Positions 56,601 through 63,079 of a stretch of 64,000 nucleotides of DNA are shown piece after piece. The stretch covers positions 148,745,074-148,809,073 of the forward strand of contig NC_090021.1 of assembly GCF_037176765.1 (NCBI RefSeq). The letters are read 5' to 3'. The notes beneath the pieces are model-generated. The model did not search any database. It worked only from the letters and a program-made list of their open reading frames with translations, and was not told the DNA's origin. Made by a program: the position numbers and the translations under genes. The stretch is from Anolis sagrei (Eukaryota; Chordata; Lepidosauria; Squamata; Anolidae). Positions within the stretch are counted from its first letter, which is position 1, and every line of letters begins with the position of its first letter.

Positions 56601-59600
56601 AATCCAATTGCGGGCTTCCAGCTGTTGTATTGACACAAATATATGTTTTGGATCATTTTGCAGAAAAAAATAATTCTTCCAGATGGGGGAAACCCTCTCT
56701 TCTTGGCAAGTTTGACGCTTCATGCAACTGCAGTCGGAGTGGAGGCTGGGGATGGAGTAAATTTATCTCACATGCACAGCTAAGGAGAAAGAATTACATG
56801 AAAAATGGCAACATTATTATCTTTGCAGAGTTTGAAGGTATGCAAATATCTTTTTTAAATGGACTGAGTTATTTTTCAAATTTTGTTTGCTTCCTCTCTC
56901 CGAAATATGCAAAAATCTGCCAGAATGTAACTGCTCCCCCTCCCCATATTGTTGCTAGCCAGAGGGATGGGTATGTACTAGGGGGTTATTGTACAGCTGA
57001 CAAGAAGGAGGAAGAGTGGAAGTACTCTGGGTTGGAGTTTGGTGATCCATCAGAGCACTTTCAGGATCTTGACTGTTCATTCTCTTTTTTTGTTGAATAT
57101 ATGCATATGTATGTATGATGTGTCTGCATGGAGAGAATCATAACGGCATTTTCAGAATTGAGGTTGAGCCTCCTCTCTAGAGGTTTTCAAAGAGAGGCTG
57201 GGTAGCCATCTGTTGAAGGTGCTTTGATTGTGTTTTCCTACATGGGAGAGGGCTAGATCTGTAATCATCATCAACCCATCTTTTGCATAAGAACTGAAGG
57301 TAGTTAATACTCTACTTTAAAATACAACCCTTTTAAACACTCAAATTGCAGACTTGAAATCATGATTTATAAATAACTGATCAAATAGAATAAGAAATAA
57401 TAAAGCTAAACAAAACCAGACAGATATAAAATAACATGTATAAAATAAAATGCTTGTTTTACGAAACACACACACACACACACATATATATATACACACT
57501 GCCACCTTAAATGTAAAAGCATGGTGTGACGATGTGTATTTTTATTCCTATAGTTGTGTGTTGTTTGGACAATAGTTAATAATGGTAAGTATGTAGAATT
57601 ATATTTTCTTAGATGGTGACTAGCTTGGCTTGTCTCTAGCTGAGTTGCCATAGCAACGGGGATGGAGCCAACTGTCACTTAACAGCGCAGCTGTTTGAAA
57701 GTGGGCAGTCTGTAAGCCGGTGAGCTACAGAGAAGACTGGTTGTGTAGTGGGAGAATCAGGGAACTGTGGCCTGGGTACCACAGAAGTTGATCCTGTGTG
57801 CATGTGGAAATCCAGCAGGAATCCTGTAGTGGTAGAACTACAGGGAGGACTGATTCCTTGGTTAAGAATCAGGGTTTGGCTTGGAGCCAATACAGTTAAA
57901 TAAGTGAGGTGGCTTATTTGTAGTAAAAGAACGCTTGTAAAAGAAAGAAACATCTTCCTAAAGAAACCTTTTGAAGTCTGTTTAGTACCTAAAGTTATTC
58001 AGGAAACCTTATCAATGTAACCAACTAAGTTTGTGCCTCTAGAGAAGTAATAATTGAATCTGTTATACTCCTGTTAAATAAATTTGTTACTGTTTTCCTC
58101 AAGCCTTGCCTGATACAGTTTCTTCTAAGTCAAACAGCCCTGCGTAAGAAGTAAGACCAAATCAGGGACATTAAACGCTACGCTATCAAATAAGTAAACC
58201 CTTTTTAATTAGCGGTCCCTTTGTAAAACAGTTCCTAAGTTGATATTGATAATTACTGGTCTTCCTCACACATGGGGAAACCTAACTTTTCAGAGAAACC
58301 TTATCGATGTCTAAGCTTTACTGTTTTTATTGCTGCTCTTTGTTAACGCATTCAATAAAATTAAATTGTCTGGTTATTTAAAATATGAAATGCATGCTTT
58401 CAGTGCATTTTTAAAATTGAAAATGTTTGTCCCACTTGTTTGGATGATCCTCCTTCTTTCTCTTTGAATAAGATTTAACACATCTCAGGAAGACTGAACA
58501 TGTCCCTCCCCAAACTTGGCCCATCGATGAAAACCCTCCTTTGGGAAAGAAGAAGAGGTCAGCCCACCTGAAAGACTGGCAGCTCCATCCAAGAGAACAC
58601 TGTGATCCAAACCCATGTCAGAATGGAGGCATCTGTTTAAACAACAATGGAGATGCGATCTGCAGGTATCCAGCATAATTTTTGCTTGCCATTCCCCACT
58701 CTCATTTGTATGTCATTATAGTGTAATCAACTCACATGTCCATAGTTTACTGCGACTGTGTTTTTTGTTTATTGTAATGTTACTTTTTTCATGTAATTTT
58801 GCTGATGTTGCTTGTTGTTTATGTTTTGGTTTTATTTTGATGTAATATGTTGTTCGGGTGCTTGGTGGTCCCTATGTAGACTTGTCCACAGCTGCATGGT
58901 ACACGGTAGACTCCTGCAGAAGTGAGAGGACCCGTCTTGTCCTTTGCTGAATGTAATCCGCAAACCAGATCAACAATTGGGTCACACCGTTTACAGAAAA
59001 TCCTCTCATTTCTGCAGGAGTCTACCATGTACCATGCAGCTGTGGACAAGTCTACATAGGGAGCACCAAACGCAGCATTGCCCAAACACGAATCAAGGAG
59101 CATGAAAGGCACTGCAGACTACTTCAACCAGAGAAATCAGCCATAGCTGACCACCTGATGAACCAACCTGGACACAGCATTTTATTTGAGAACGCAGAAA
59201 TACTGGACCACACCAACAACCACCATGTCAGACTACACAGAGAAGCCATTGAAATCCACAAGCATGTGGACAATTTCAACAGAAAGGAGGAAACCATGAA
59301 AATGAACAAAATCTGGCTACCAGTATTAAAAAAATTCTAAAATTACAACAGCACAACAACAGAGAGGAAACAGACAGGGACATCTAATTACCTCTCAACA
59401 AAAGTTTGCTCGAGGCACTGTCAGGCCATTATATGCTAATCAAGGTGGTCAGTTGAAACATTCACACCTAGCTCCAGCAGACAAAAGTCCTTTGTCTCAC
59501 CCTGGTCATTCCAGGGTGAGACATATAAACTAGGGCTGGGCGGTTTCGTTTCGTAATTTCGTAATTCGTTAAAAATTCGTTATTTTTTTTGATAACGAAG

Positions 59601-60400
59601 CGATTTTGAACCATTCAGGAGCATCTAAAAAACGAAACGATTTTTTCAATTCGTTTCGTAATTGTTTCGTAATTTACGAAATTTAGTAAATATCGAACTT
59701 TTTTAAAGAAAAATTTCGGAATTCTTTTAAATATCGAAACGCAAAAAAACCCAAAAAACGAATCGAGTTTAGAAACAAATTTTTCCGTGGTTGCCCAGCC
59801 CTAATATAAACCCTTTTTCCTACTTCCAACAGACCTCACTACCTCTGAGGATGCTTGCCATAGATGCAGGCGAAACATCAGGAGAAAATGCCTCTAGACC
59901 ATGGCCATATAGCCCGAAAAAACCTACAACAACCTAGTGATTCCGGCCATGAAATCCTTCGACAATACACTTTTGAACATCTGTAGAATATTTTGAGCCA
60001 GTTTTCTTTCATATCTGTCAAATATGTATATTTTATTATTTTCTTCCATATTTGTTCCCATTGATCTGCCAATATTAGTTGACCATTTGATCATGCATTC
60101 TTTTACATTTTCTGTTTCCGTAGCCCAACCTAGTAATTTATTATAAATTTTTGATATTGATTTTTTTGGAATTTAATAAGTTCTTTTCCATTTGCAGATG
60201 CAACTTTTCAAAGTGATGGGAGAAGCCACTCACTTTCCCCTTTTCTTTACAGGTGTGCTACAACCAAAATCTTCCTTTACACAGGGGCGAGATGCCAGGT
60301 CACCCATGTCAACTGGAACACCCTTGGCTTGCTGCTTGGTGCAACTGCTGGAACCGTTATACTTGCTATAATATCTGTTGCCATTGTCGCTACAAGATGA
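39415..60400 (+). CDS. MEP1A: Meprin A subunit alpha, copy 2 (complete, 14 exons, 709 aa)
   Basis: Exons: 39415-39486, 39573-39597, 39711-39758, 42751-42791, 42897-42972, 44830-44947, 47521-47696, 47814-48035, 48661-48807, 52034-52249, 53769-54242, 56664-56837, 58473-58665, 60253-60400. All have AG/GT borders, the phases join, and the sum is 2130 nt. The start is the ATG in CAGCCATGG opening a signal peptide. Domains by residue: signal 1-24; propeptide to about 70; astacin to about 260 with [13 protein letters not shown] and Met-turn SIMHY; MAM to about 430; MATH to about 595; short inserted segment with furin-type KKKR-S; EGF with [12 protein letters not shown]; transmembrane near the end; tail only a few residues. 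Human MEP1A is 746 aa. Meprin alpha is normally cut by furin and secreted as oligomers (family knowledge). Unusual: two extra MAM cysteines and a short inserted segment. Nothing is broken. Confidence 0.95.
39573..39597 (+). CDS. MEP1A: MEP1A copy 2, exon 2 (propeptide microexon)
   Basis: 25 nt, LQHLLQNS plus one base. The acceptor is CTTCTTTTAG and the donor GTAAGA. Its role is supported by phase continuity and by the small early exons known in meprin genes. Confidence 0.75.
39711..39758 (+). CDS. MEP1A: MEP1A copy 2, exon 3 (propeptide)
   Basis: 48 nt. It reads [16 protein letters not shown], matching human HDADFGEQKDISEINL. The acceptor is TTTATTAG and the donor GTATAT. Confidence 0.88.
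39948..40095. mobile_element. Palindromic MITE (GGGCCCTTCCACACAGCC)
   Basis: The left GGGCCCTTCCACACAGCCCT mirrors the right AGGGCTGTGTGGAAGGGCCC. The whole element folds on itself around AACCCAGTTCAAAGCAG. It lies in MEP1A intron 3. Confidence 0.85.
40147..40343. mobile_element. Inverted-duplicate Penelope-type element with 14-bp duplication
   Basis: Flanked by ACTCTTACAAGTTG on both sides (40133-40146, 40344-40357). The arms are TTTTTTCGGGCTATATGGCC / GGCCATATAGCCCGAAAAAA, with a short centre ATCCTCAGTTAGATGC. It lies in MEP1A intron 3. Confidence 0.9.
40795..40965 (-). mobile_element. BovB-type LINE 3' end (minus)
   Basis: The plus strand reads TTGTTGTTCATTTGTTCAGT, CGACTCTTCATGACCTCATG and CCATCCATCTTGCCCTTGG, the reverse complement of the 3' end at 15650-15785. 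Confidence 0.8.
41080..41345 (-). mobile_element. CR1 3' end (minus)
   Basis: GTCCAGTCCTACTCCCTGCC, CAGATGGCCATCCAGTCTCT and AATGTTCAGGTGGAATCTCC are reverse complements of the CR1 3' region at 3895-4075. Confidence 0.8.
41830..42432. mobile_element. Non-autonomous DNA transposon, inverted relative of 11508
   Basis: It shares GGAACAAAGCAGGATTTTCC, GCCCAATCCACAC and an end TGCTGTCTGGATGCACCCTC. A local inverted pair lies at 41955-42150 (AAAAAGAAAATAACTTACCTGG against CCAGGTAAGTTATTTTCTTT). Confidence 0.55.
42751..42791 (+). CDS. MEP1A: MEP1A copy 2, exon 4 (propeptide)
   Basis: 41 nt. It reads [14 protein letters not shown], matching human [14 protein letters not shown]. The acceptor is CCTTTCAG and the donor GTGAGT. 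Confidence 0.92.
42897..42972 (+). CDS. MEP1A: MEP1A copy 2, exon 5 (propeptide end, start of astacin domain)
   Basis: 76 nt. It reads [20 protein letters not shown] then LADNL; human has [22 protein letters not shown]. Pro-enzyme cleavage is expected just before the RW segment (family knowledge). The acceptor is TCTACAG and the donor GTAAAG. A repeat insertion begins 33 bp after the exon. Confidence 0.92.
43005..43309. mobile_element. Inverted-duplicate Penelope-type element next to MEP1A exon 5, 13-bp duplication
   Basis: ATTGTAATACTCT stands at 42992-43004 and again at 43310-43322. The left arm carries the full terminal extension TATTGTCGAAGGCTTTCATG and the right arm lacks it, so it is reversed relative to the other copies. 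The arms include CCTGACGTTTCGCCTGCATC and GATGCAGGCGAAACGTCAGG, around a longer centre (AGGTAGTGAGGTCTGTTGGA and its complement). Confidence 0.92.
43607..43741. mobile_element. 135-bp palindromic hAT MITE
   Basis: CAGTGGTTCTCAACCTGGGG ... CCCCAGGTTGAGAACCACTG, perfect inverted ends, with the exact 8-bp duplication TGTTACAT (43599-43606, 43742-43749). It lies in MEP1A intron 5. Confidence 0.93.
43920..44033 (+). mobile_element. G-rich hAT-like element, copy 3 (3' part only)
   Basis: TGTACCAGTAAGGCCTTCTC, GGGGGGGGGGGCTGAAGCCC and CTACGGGCCTG match the right end of copies 1 and 2. Confidence 0.75.
44040..44445 (+). mobile_element. Old CR1 LINE 3' end
   Basis: TTTTGTCCAATTCTGGGCTC, GACAAACTGGAATGTGTCCA and GATGATAAAAGGTCTGG line up with the CR1 copy at 3600 but with many changes. 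It is older than the copy at 29045. Confidence 0.75.
44830..44947 (+). CDS. MEP1A: MEP1A copy 2, exon 6
   Basis: 118 nt. It reads [20 protein letters not shown] then [19 protein letters not shown]. The acceptor is TTTTTAG and the donor GTAAGT. The Cys of RSC is the conserved astacin disulfide cysteine. Confidence 0.94.
45515..45768 (-). mobile_element. tRNA-derived SINE (minus)
   Basis: ATGTCAGGAGCGACTTGAGA ... GGAGAGCTGGAGCTGACAGA ... TTTAACCCATTGCACCACCG. It lies in MEP1A intron 6. Confidence 0.82.
45985..46240 (-). mobile_element. CR1 endonuclease fragment (minus)
   Basis: The minus-strand frame 46210-45995 reads [20 protein letters not shown] then [13 protein letters not shown], the apurinic-endonuclease region of CR1 ORF2 (usual VYYRPPDQ and LMGDFNYPDICW). 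Confidence 0.8.
46245..47515. other. MEP1A intron 6, unassigned
   Basis: 46690-47260 looks repeat-like (AGTGGCACCTAGGTGTTTTA, a CCCGCCC-rich patch, TTGGGGGGGACGGGAC). I cannot identify it or find its ends. No coding segment is seen. Confidence 0.4.
47521..47696 (+). CDS. MEP1A: MEP1A copy 2, exon 7 with catalytic zinc site
   Basis: 176 nt. It begins [20 protein letters not shown] and holds [20 protein letters not shown]. All zinc ligands and the catalytic Glu are present. The acceptor is GTTTTCCAG and the donor GTTGGT, a weaker GT site than in copy 1. Confidence 0.96.
47814..48035 (+). CDS. MEP1A: MEP1A copy 2, exon 8 with Met-turn
   Basis: 222 nt. It reads [34 protein letters not shown] and [20 protein letters not shown]. 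The acceptor is TCTTGCAG and the donor GTAAGT. Confidence 0.96.
48095..48476. mobile_element. Inverted-duplicate Penelope-type element with 10-bp duplication, interrupted by a hAT
   Basis: Flanked by CACTTTTGAA on both sides (48085-48094, 48477-48486). The left arm is broken by the hAT MITE 48141-48275. The right arm ends GATTCCGGCCATGAAAGCCT. It starts about 60 bp after MEP1A exon 8. Confidence 0.9.
48141..48275. mobile_element. 135-bp palindromic hAT MITE nested in the Penelope-type palindrome
   Basis: CAGCAGTTCTCAACCTGGGG ... CCCAGGTTGAGAACCACTG with the exact 8-bp duplication TTCTAGAG (48133-48140, 48276-48283). Confidence 0.93.
48661..48807 (+). CDS. MEP1A: MEP1A copy 2, exon 9 (start of MAM)
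   Basis: 147 nt. It reads [20 protein letters not shown] then [14 protein letters not shown] and QRQQCK. The Cys pattern of the MAM start is kept. The acceptor is GTACCTAG, chosen over the CTAG four bases later because only it keeps the phase. The donor is GTATAT. Confidence 0.92.
48960..50150. other. MEP1A intron 9, no recognised feature
   Basis: About 1.2 kb without a family I can name. Words such as GGAAAGAAGTAAAGACTCACA near 49085 could come from an old LTR fossil, but no paired ends are visible. Confidence 0.4.
50178..50418 (-). mobile_element. tRNA-derived SINE (minus)
   Basis: AATGTCAGGAGCGACTTGAG ... GGATTCGAACCTGCAACCTG ... CACTGCGCCACCGGGGGCTC. Well preserved, but short of about 15 bp in the CTTCTCTCATG region compared with 2693. 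Confidence 0.85.
50447..51170 (+). mobile_element. LINE 3' end (R4/Rex-like C-terminus), with (AAT)n and nested L2 tail
   Basis: After (AAT)n, the frame 50500-50686 reads [40 protein letters not shown] and [19 protein letters not shown]. Later pieces (ACTGGGTGCAGCGCCTAAAG, GCAGAAGGCCACTTTACTGG) are the conserved end. 50805-50890 is a minus-strand L2 tail inserted in it. The clade is a guess. Confidence 0.6.
51414..51689 (-). mobile_element. G-rich hAT-like element, copy 4 (inverted)
   Basis: CAGGCATGTAGCTGGGGG ... CCTGGCTACGGACCTG, opposite in orientation to copies 1-3, with the exact 8-bp duplication TCTATGGC (51406-51413, 51690-51697). G18 at one end and C13 inside. Confidence 0.92.
52034..52249 (+). 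CDS. MEP1A: MEP1A copy 2, exon 10 (MAM)
   Basis: 216 nt. It reads [40 protein letters not shown] and [17 protein letters not shown]. The Cys in NTSCGK is absent from human (STSSGS) and from copy 1. The acceptor is CTCCACAG and the donor GTAAAT. Confidence 0.95.
52480..52603. mobile_element. Diverged 135-bp hAT MITE
   Basis: CAGTGGTTCTCAACCTGG ... AATCGGGAACCACTG. An older copy of the family at 43607, with a flanking TTTAATG/TTTTAATG. Confidence 0.75.
52735..53482 (-). other. Possible solo LTR-like fossil
   Basis: Read on the minus strand, the block begins TGTGACGGCGTGAGTGGC and shows no coding content over about 700 bp. I see no second end or target duplication, so the family and limits are uncertain. 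Confidence 0.25.
53483..53650 (+). mobile_element. L2/SINE 3' tail with (ATT)n
   Basis: GGGCTTGGCCCCATGTAAGC, TGGCAGGGTATAAATTATT and ATT repeats. It lies in MEP1A intron 10, about 110 bp before exon 11. Confidence 0.8.
53769..54242 (+). CDS. MEP1A: MEP1A copy 2, exon 11 (MAM end and MATH)
   Basis: 474 nt. It reads [40 protein letters not shown], and [20 protein letters not shown]. Human has [23 protein letters not shown], so the Cys in LRCQ is extra. The acceptor is TTCCATAG and the donor GTATGT. Confidence 0.96.
54340..55500 (-). mobile_element. LINE fragment with endonuclease end (minus)
   Basis: The minus frame 55379-55155 reads [20 protein letters not shown] then [20 protein letters not shown], the C-terminal part of a LINE apurinic endonuclease (GDFN). 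The sequence down to 54500 appears to be the following linker. It may resume after 56280. The clade is not certain. Confidence 0.6.
55505..56275 (+). mobile_element. L1 ORF1-like fragment
   Basis: The frame 55509-56027 encodes a long charged coiled coil ([20 protein letters not shown] ... ) and then an RRM-like part ([38 protein letters not shown]). A shifted frame (56030-56272) continues with the C-terminal domain ([20 protein letters not shown]). This is the layout of L1 ORF1p. It lies in MEP1A intron 11. Confidence 0.8.
56664..56837 (+). CDS. MEP1A: MEP1A copy 2, exon 12 (end of MATH)
   Basis: 174 nt. It reads [20 protein letters not shown] then [20 protein letters not shown] and NIIIFAEFE. 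Human has [29 protein letters not shown]. The acceptor is TTTTGCAG and the donor GTATGC. Confidence 0.94.
57470..57496. repeat. (CA)n(TA)n microsatellite
   Basis: A short dinucleotide run in MEP1A intron 12. Confidence 0.9.
57515..58190 (+). other. Possible LTR-like fossil
   Basis: The block begins near TGTGACGATGTG and contains CCTGTTAAATAAATTTGTT (poly-A-signal-like) about three quarters along. It could be a solitary LTR. No paired copy or target duplication is seen, so confidence is low. Confidence 0.25.
58473..58665 (+). CDS. MEP1A: MEP1A copy 2, exon 13 (inserted segment, furin site, EGF start)
   Basis: 193 nt. It reads [40 protein letters not shown] and then [25 protein letters not shown] is in the place of human RQKR-S, the furin site that releases meprin alpha from the membrane. 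The segment before it is about half the human length. The acceptor is GAATAAG (poor pyrimidine tract) and the donor GTATCC. Confidence 0.93.
58740..59975 (+). mobile_element. Penelope-like retroelement, 3' part with GIY-YIG endonuclease
   Basis: The frame up to the stop at 59340 reads [20 protein letters not shown] then [15 protein letters not shown], a GIY-YIG endonuclease of Penelope type. The 3' end 59818-59972 is one unit of the palindrome family (CTGAGGATGCTTGCC ... GATTCCGGCCATGAAATCC). The element at 59531-59803 is inserted in the 3' UTR. The endonuclease start is also present inverted at 58858-58930. No polymerase domain remains. Confidence 0.82.
59531..59803. mobile_element. TTCGTTA-rich element with GGGCTGGGC ends, copy 2
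   Basis: TAGGGCTGGGCGGTTTCGTT ... GGTTGCCCAGCCCTA. It is shorter than copy 1 at 29708 and nested in the Penelope 3' UTR. Confidence 0.82.
60253..60400 (+). CDS. MEP1A: MEP1A copy 2, exon 14 (EGF end, transmembrane, stop)
   Basis: 148 nt. It reads [20 protein letters not shown] then [20 protein letters not shown] and ISVAIVATR, stop TGA 60398-60400. FLYTGARCQ matches human FFYTGERCQ, and a hydrophobic helix follows. Almost nothing lies beyond the membrane (human has a few more residues, SQRPRK). Confidence 0.95.
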
Positions 60401-60854
60401 AGACCTTTTCAGAGTTTTGGTTTCAGTGTGATTTCAGAAATGTCACTTTTCTTACATGAGTTCATGCCTCACCTCTTGCTTCCAAGCTGGATTTTTTTAA
60501 AAAAAATGTGAACTGTATGGCCGCCCAGAGATTGTTGATTTACATTACCTTGCCATTGACTCTTCTGGCTAGAACTGATGGAAAGTGCAGCCTAATAATA
60601 TTCGGAGGACTGTATGATTTCTACTCTTGCTCACATACCTGGGAGCTGGTTATACTTAAAGCAGTGGGACTTACTTCTGAGACCTGTCAGAAGGCCATGA
60701 GGAGGGGTGTCCTTTTGTACCCTCCTTTCTCCTAAATTCTTTGCCACCTCTTCTTTGCAAGTGTTGTCCTTACAAAGAAATTTAACAGGAAAAAGGAATA
60801 ACTGGCGAAAATGCCTTCCAGCTTGCTGTATAAATTACAGGGTGGGTTATATAA

Positions 60855-61845
60855 TAGGGATGGGCAATCCGTGGTTCTAAATGGTTCTGAAGCAGTGGTT
60901 CTCAACCTTCCTATGCCGCTACCCCTTAATACAATTCCTCATGTTGTGGTGACCCCAACCCTAAAATTATTTTCGTTGCTACTTCATAACTGGAATTTTG
61001 CTACTGTTATGAATCGTCATGTAAATAACTGATAGGCAGGATGTATTTTCATTCTCTGGATCTTGGGAGTTGTAGTTGCTGGGATTTATAGTTCACCTAC
61101 AATCAAAGAGCATTCTGAACTCCACCAGAGATGGGATTGACCCAAAATTGGCACATAGAATGCCCATGACCAGGAAAAAATAATGAAAGGGTTAGATGAG
61201 CATTGGCCTTGAATTTGGGAGTTGTAGTTCACCTATCTCCAGAAAGCACTTTGGAATCAAACAATGATAGATCTGGACTAAACTTGGCACGAATACTCAA
61301 TATGCCCAAATGTGAACACTGTTAGAGTTTGGGGAAAATAGACCTTGACATTTGGGAGTTGTAGTTGCTGGGATTTATAGTTCACCTACAATCAGAGAGC
61401 ATTCTGAACCCCACCGATAGAATTGGGCCAGACTTCCCACACAGAACTCCCATGACCAGCAGAAAATACAGTGTATCCTGATGGTCTTTGGCGACCCCTC
61501 CGACACCCCATCGCGACCCCTCCAGGGGCCCAACCCCCAGGTTGAGAAACACTGTTCTAAAGTACTTACAAAACGACAGTTCTGCTGATGAACACTAGGG
61601 GGCACTGGTGCTTTGCTTCTACTGTGTTGCTAAAGTTCTGGTGGTGAAAATTTCGGAACACTAACAAAACTTTCAAAATTTCATTATTATTTCATTATTG
61701 GCCATTTTTATGACAGAACCAATTAGGAACTGCCATTTATAATGAAATTTTGAAAATTTTGTTAGAGTTCTGAAATTTTCACCACCAGAACTTTAGTTTT
61801 GTAAGTACTTTAGAACCATTTAGAACCATGGATTGCCCATGCCTA
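60855..61845. mobile_element. Hairpin MITE split by a SPIN-like hAT
   Basis: TAGGGATGGGCAATCCGTGG ... CCATGGATTGCCCATGCCTA. The left arm is cut after about 38 bp by the element 60893-61554. The second half resumes TACTTACAAAAC. Same family as 28363. Confidence 0.85.
60893..61554 (+). mobile_element. SPIN-like hAT with internal repeat units
   Basis: CAGTGGTTCTCAACCTTCCT ... CCCCAGGTTGAGAAACACTG, with duplications TTCTGAAG / TTCTAAAG. The first 150 bp (TTCCTCATGTTGTGGTGACC, TTTTCGTTGCTACTTCATAA) match the SPIN hAT terminus as I recall it. The interior holds two AGTTGTAGTTGCTGGGATTT units. Non-coding. It would lie in the 3' UTR of MEP1A if the poly-A site at 61932 is used. Confidence 0.8.
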
Positions 61846-61931
61846 TTATATAACTCTGCCTTGAGGATGGGAAAGCACTTGAAATGCTACCCTGCAACTT
61901 TCTCCTGTCCAGCAGCCAGGTGCAAATGTGT

Positions 61932-61937
61932 AATAAA
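61932..61937 (+). promoter_or_regulatory. Candidate MEP1A poly-A signal
   Basis: AATAAA, the first canonical hexamer after the stop at 60400, with GCAGTGTACTGTTT about 25 bp downstream. It would give a 3' UTR of about 1.5 kb that includes the nested MITE/hAT. The signal itself is seen in the sequence; its use is inference. Confidence 0.4.
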
Positions 61938-62397
61938 TTTGCAACACAATATGCAGTGTACTGTTTACCTTTTCACCCAAAGTCAAAGGAACTGAGCTGT
62001 TTAAAAGTAACCAAGGAATCAGGGAGAAAGAACATTTGCAAGAAGATTGGATTCCTTTCTTAATGGATTTCTGGCCTTTTTAGATATCATCTAAAACTGA
62101 TTCTCATTTTTGAAAAATAGAGTTCATCTGCACCTATACCTCTTGTACATTGCTGGATGTGTTCACTGATGAACACTATGACGTGGGTAGAACCTGCAAG
62201 ACCTTTCAGGCCACTTGGAGATAAGAACTTTGAACTCACCACACAGGCAGATCAGTGGGCGCTCTCTAATGTCCCATCTGAAGCTGTACCTCATGTTCCA
62301 GGTACACCCCCAGTCTGGAACAGGATGAAAGATGTCTACTCCTGGGCGGTGAGTGGACACCTACTCCTTCCCATTGCCAATTAAAGTAACATCTGAG

Positions 62398-62550
62398 GGC
62401 CCTTCCACACAGCCATAGAATCCAGAATATCAAGGCAGAAAATCCCACAATATTTGCTTTGAACTGGATTATCTGAGTCCACACTGGCATATATTCCAGT
62501 TCAGAGCAGATAAACTGGGATTTTATTCAGATGTGTGGAAAGGACCTGAA
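62398..62550. mobile_element. Palindromic MITE (GGGCCCTTCCACACAGCC)
   Basis: GGGCCCTTCCACACAGCCAT mirrors GATGTGTGGAAAGGACC. Same family as 39948. Confidence 0.78.
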
Positions 62551-62799
62551 TCTCTTCAGTTTGCTCTGTCTCACTTGAGGAATAGAACTACATAAAGCAA
62601 CCCTTTTTACTACTTTTCTCCCCTTATGTTTTCTATCATTTTGATGGAATCTGCAGAGTTCACTTTACTGACTTCATACTTTCATCCATTTTTAAGAATG
62701 CATGTTGTCCCAGAGCCCTATATACTCAATTGGGATTTGATCTTGTTACCTAGGTCATGTTACCACATGACCTAGGAGGAATAAGGGCTCCATAACCCC

Positions 62800-63078
62800 C
62801 GGTGGCACAGTGGGTTAAACTGCTGAGCTGCCAAACTTGCTGACCAAAAGGTTGTAGGTTCGAATCTGGGGACCAGTGTGGGTTTCCACTGTTAGCCCCA
62901 GCTTCTGCAAACCTAGCAGTTTGAAAACATGCAAAAGTGAATAGATCAATAGGTACCGCTCCGGTGGGAAGGCAACGGCGCTCCATGCAGTCATGCTGGA
63001 CACCGGCTCTTCGGCTTAGAAATGGAGATGAGCATCAGCCCCCAGAGTATGACTCGACTGGACTTAATGTCAGGGGAA
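62800..63078 (+). mobile_element. tRNA-derived SINE (plus), nearly full
   Basis: CCGGTGGCACAGTGGGTTAA (A-box region), GGTTCGAATC (B box), then AAAACATGCAAAAGTGAATA, TCCATGCAGTCATGCTGG and GACTCGACTGGACTTAATGT. It shows the full layout of the family split at 23905. Confidence 0.85.
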
Positions 63079-63079
63079 T

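Noticed and set aside
59967-59980. Shared ACACTTTTGAAC after two Penelope-type ends (48476 and 59967) as a transduced flank
   Set aside because: At 48085-48094 the same word is also on the left side, so there it is a target duplication. One 12-bp match at 59967 is not enough to claim transduction.
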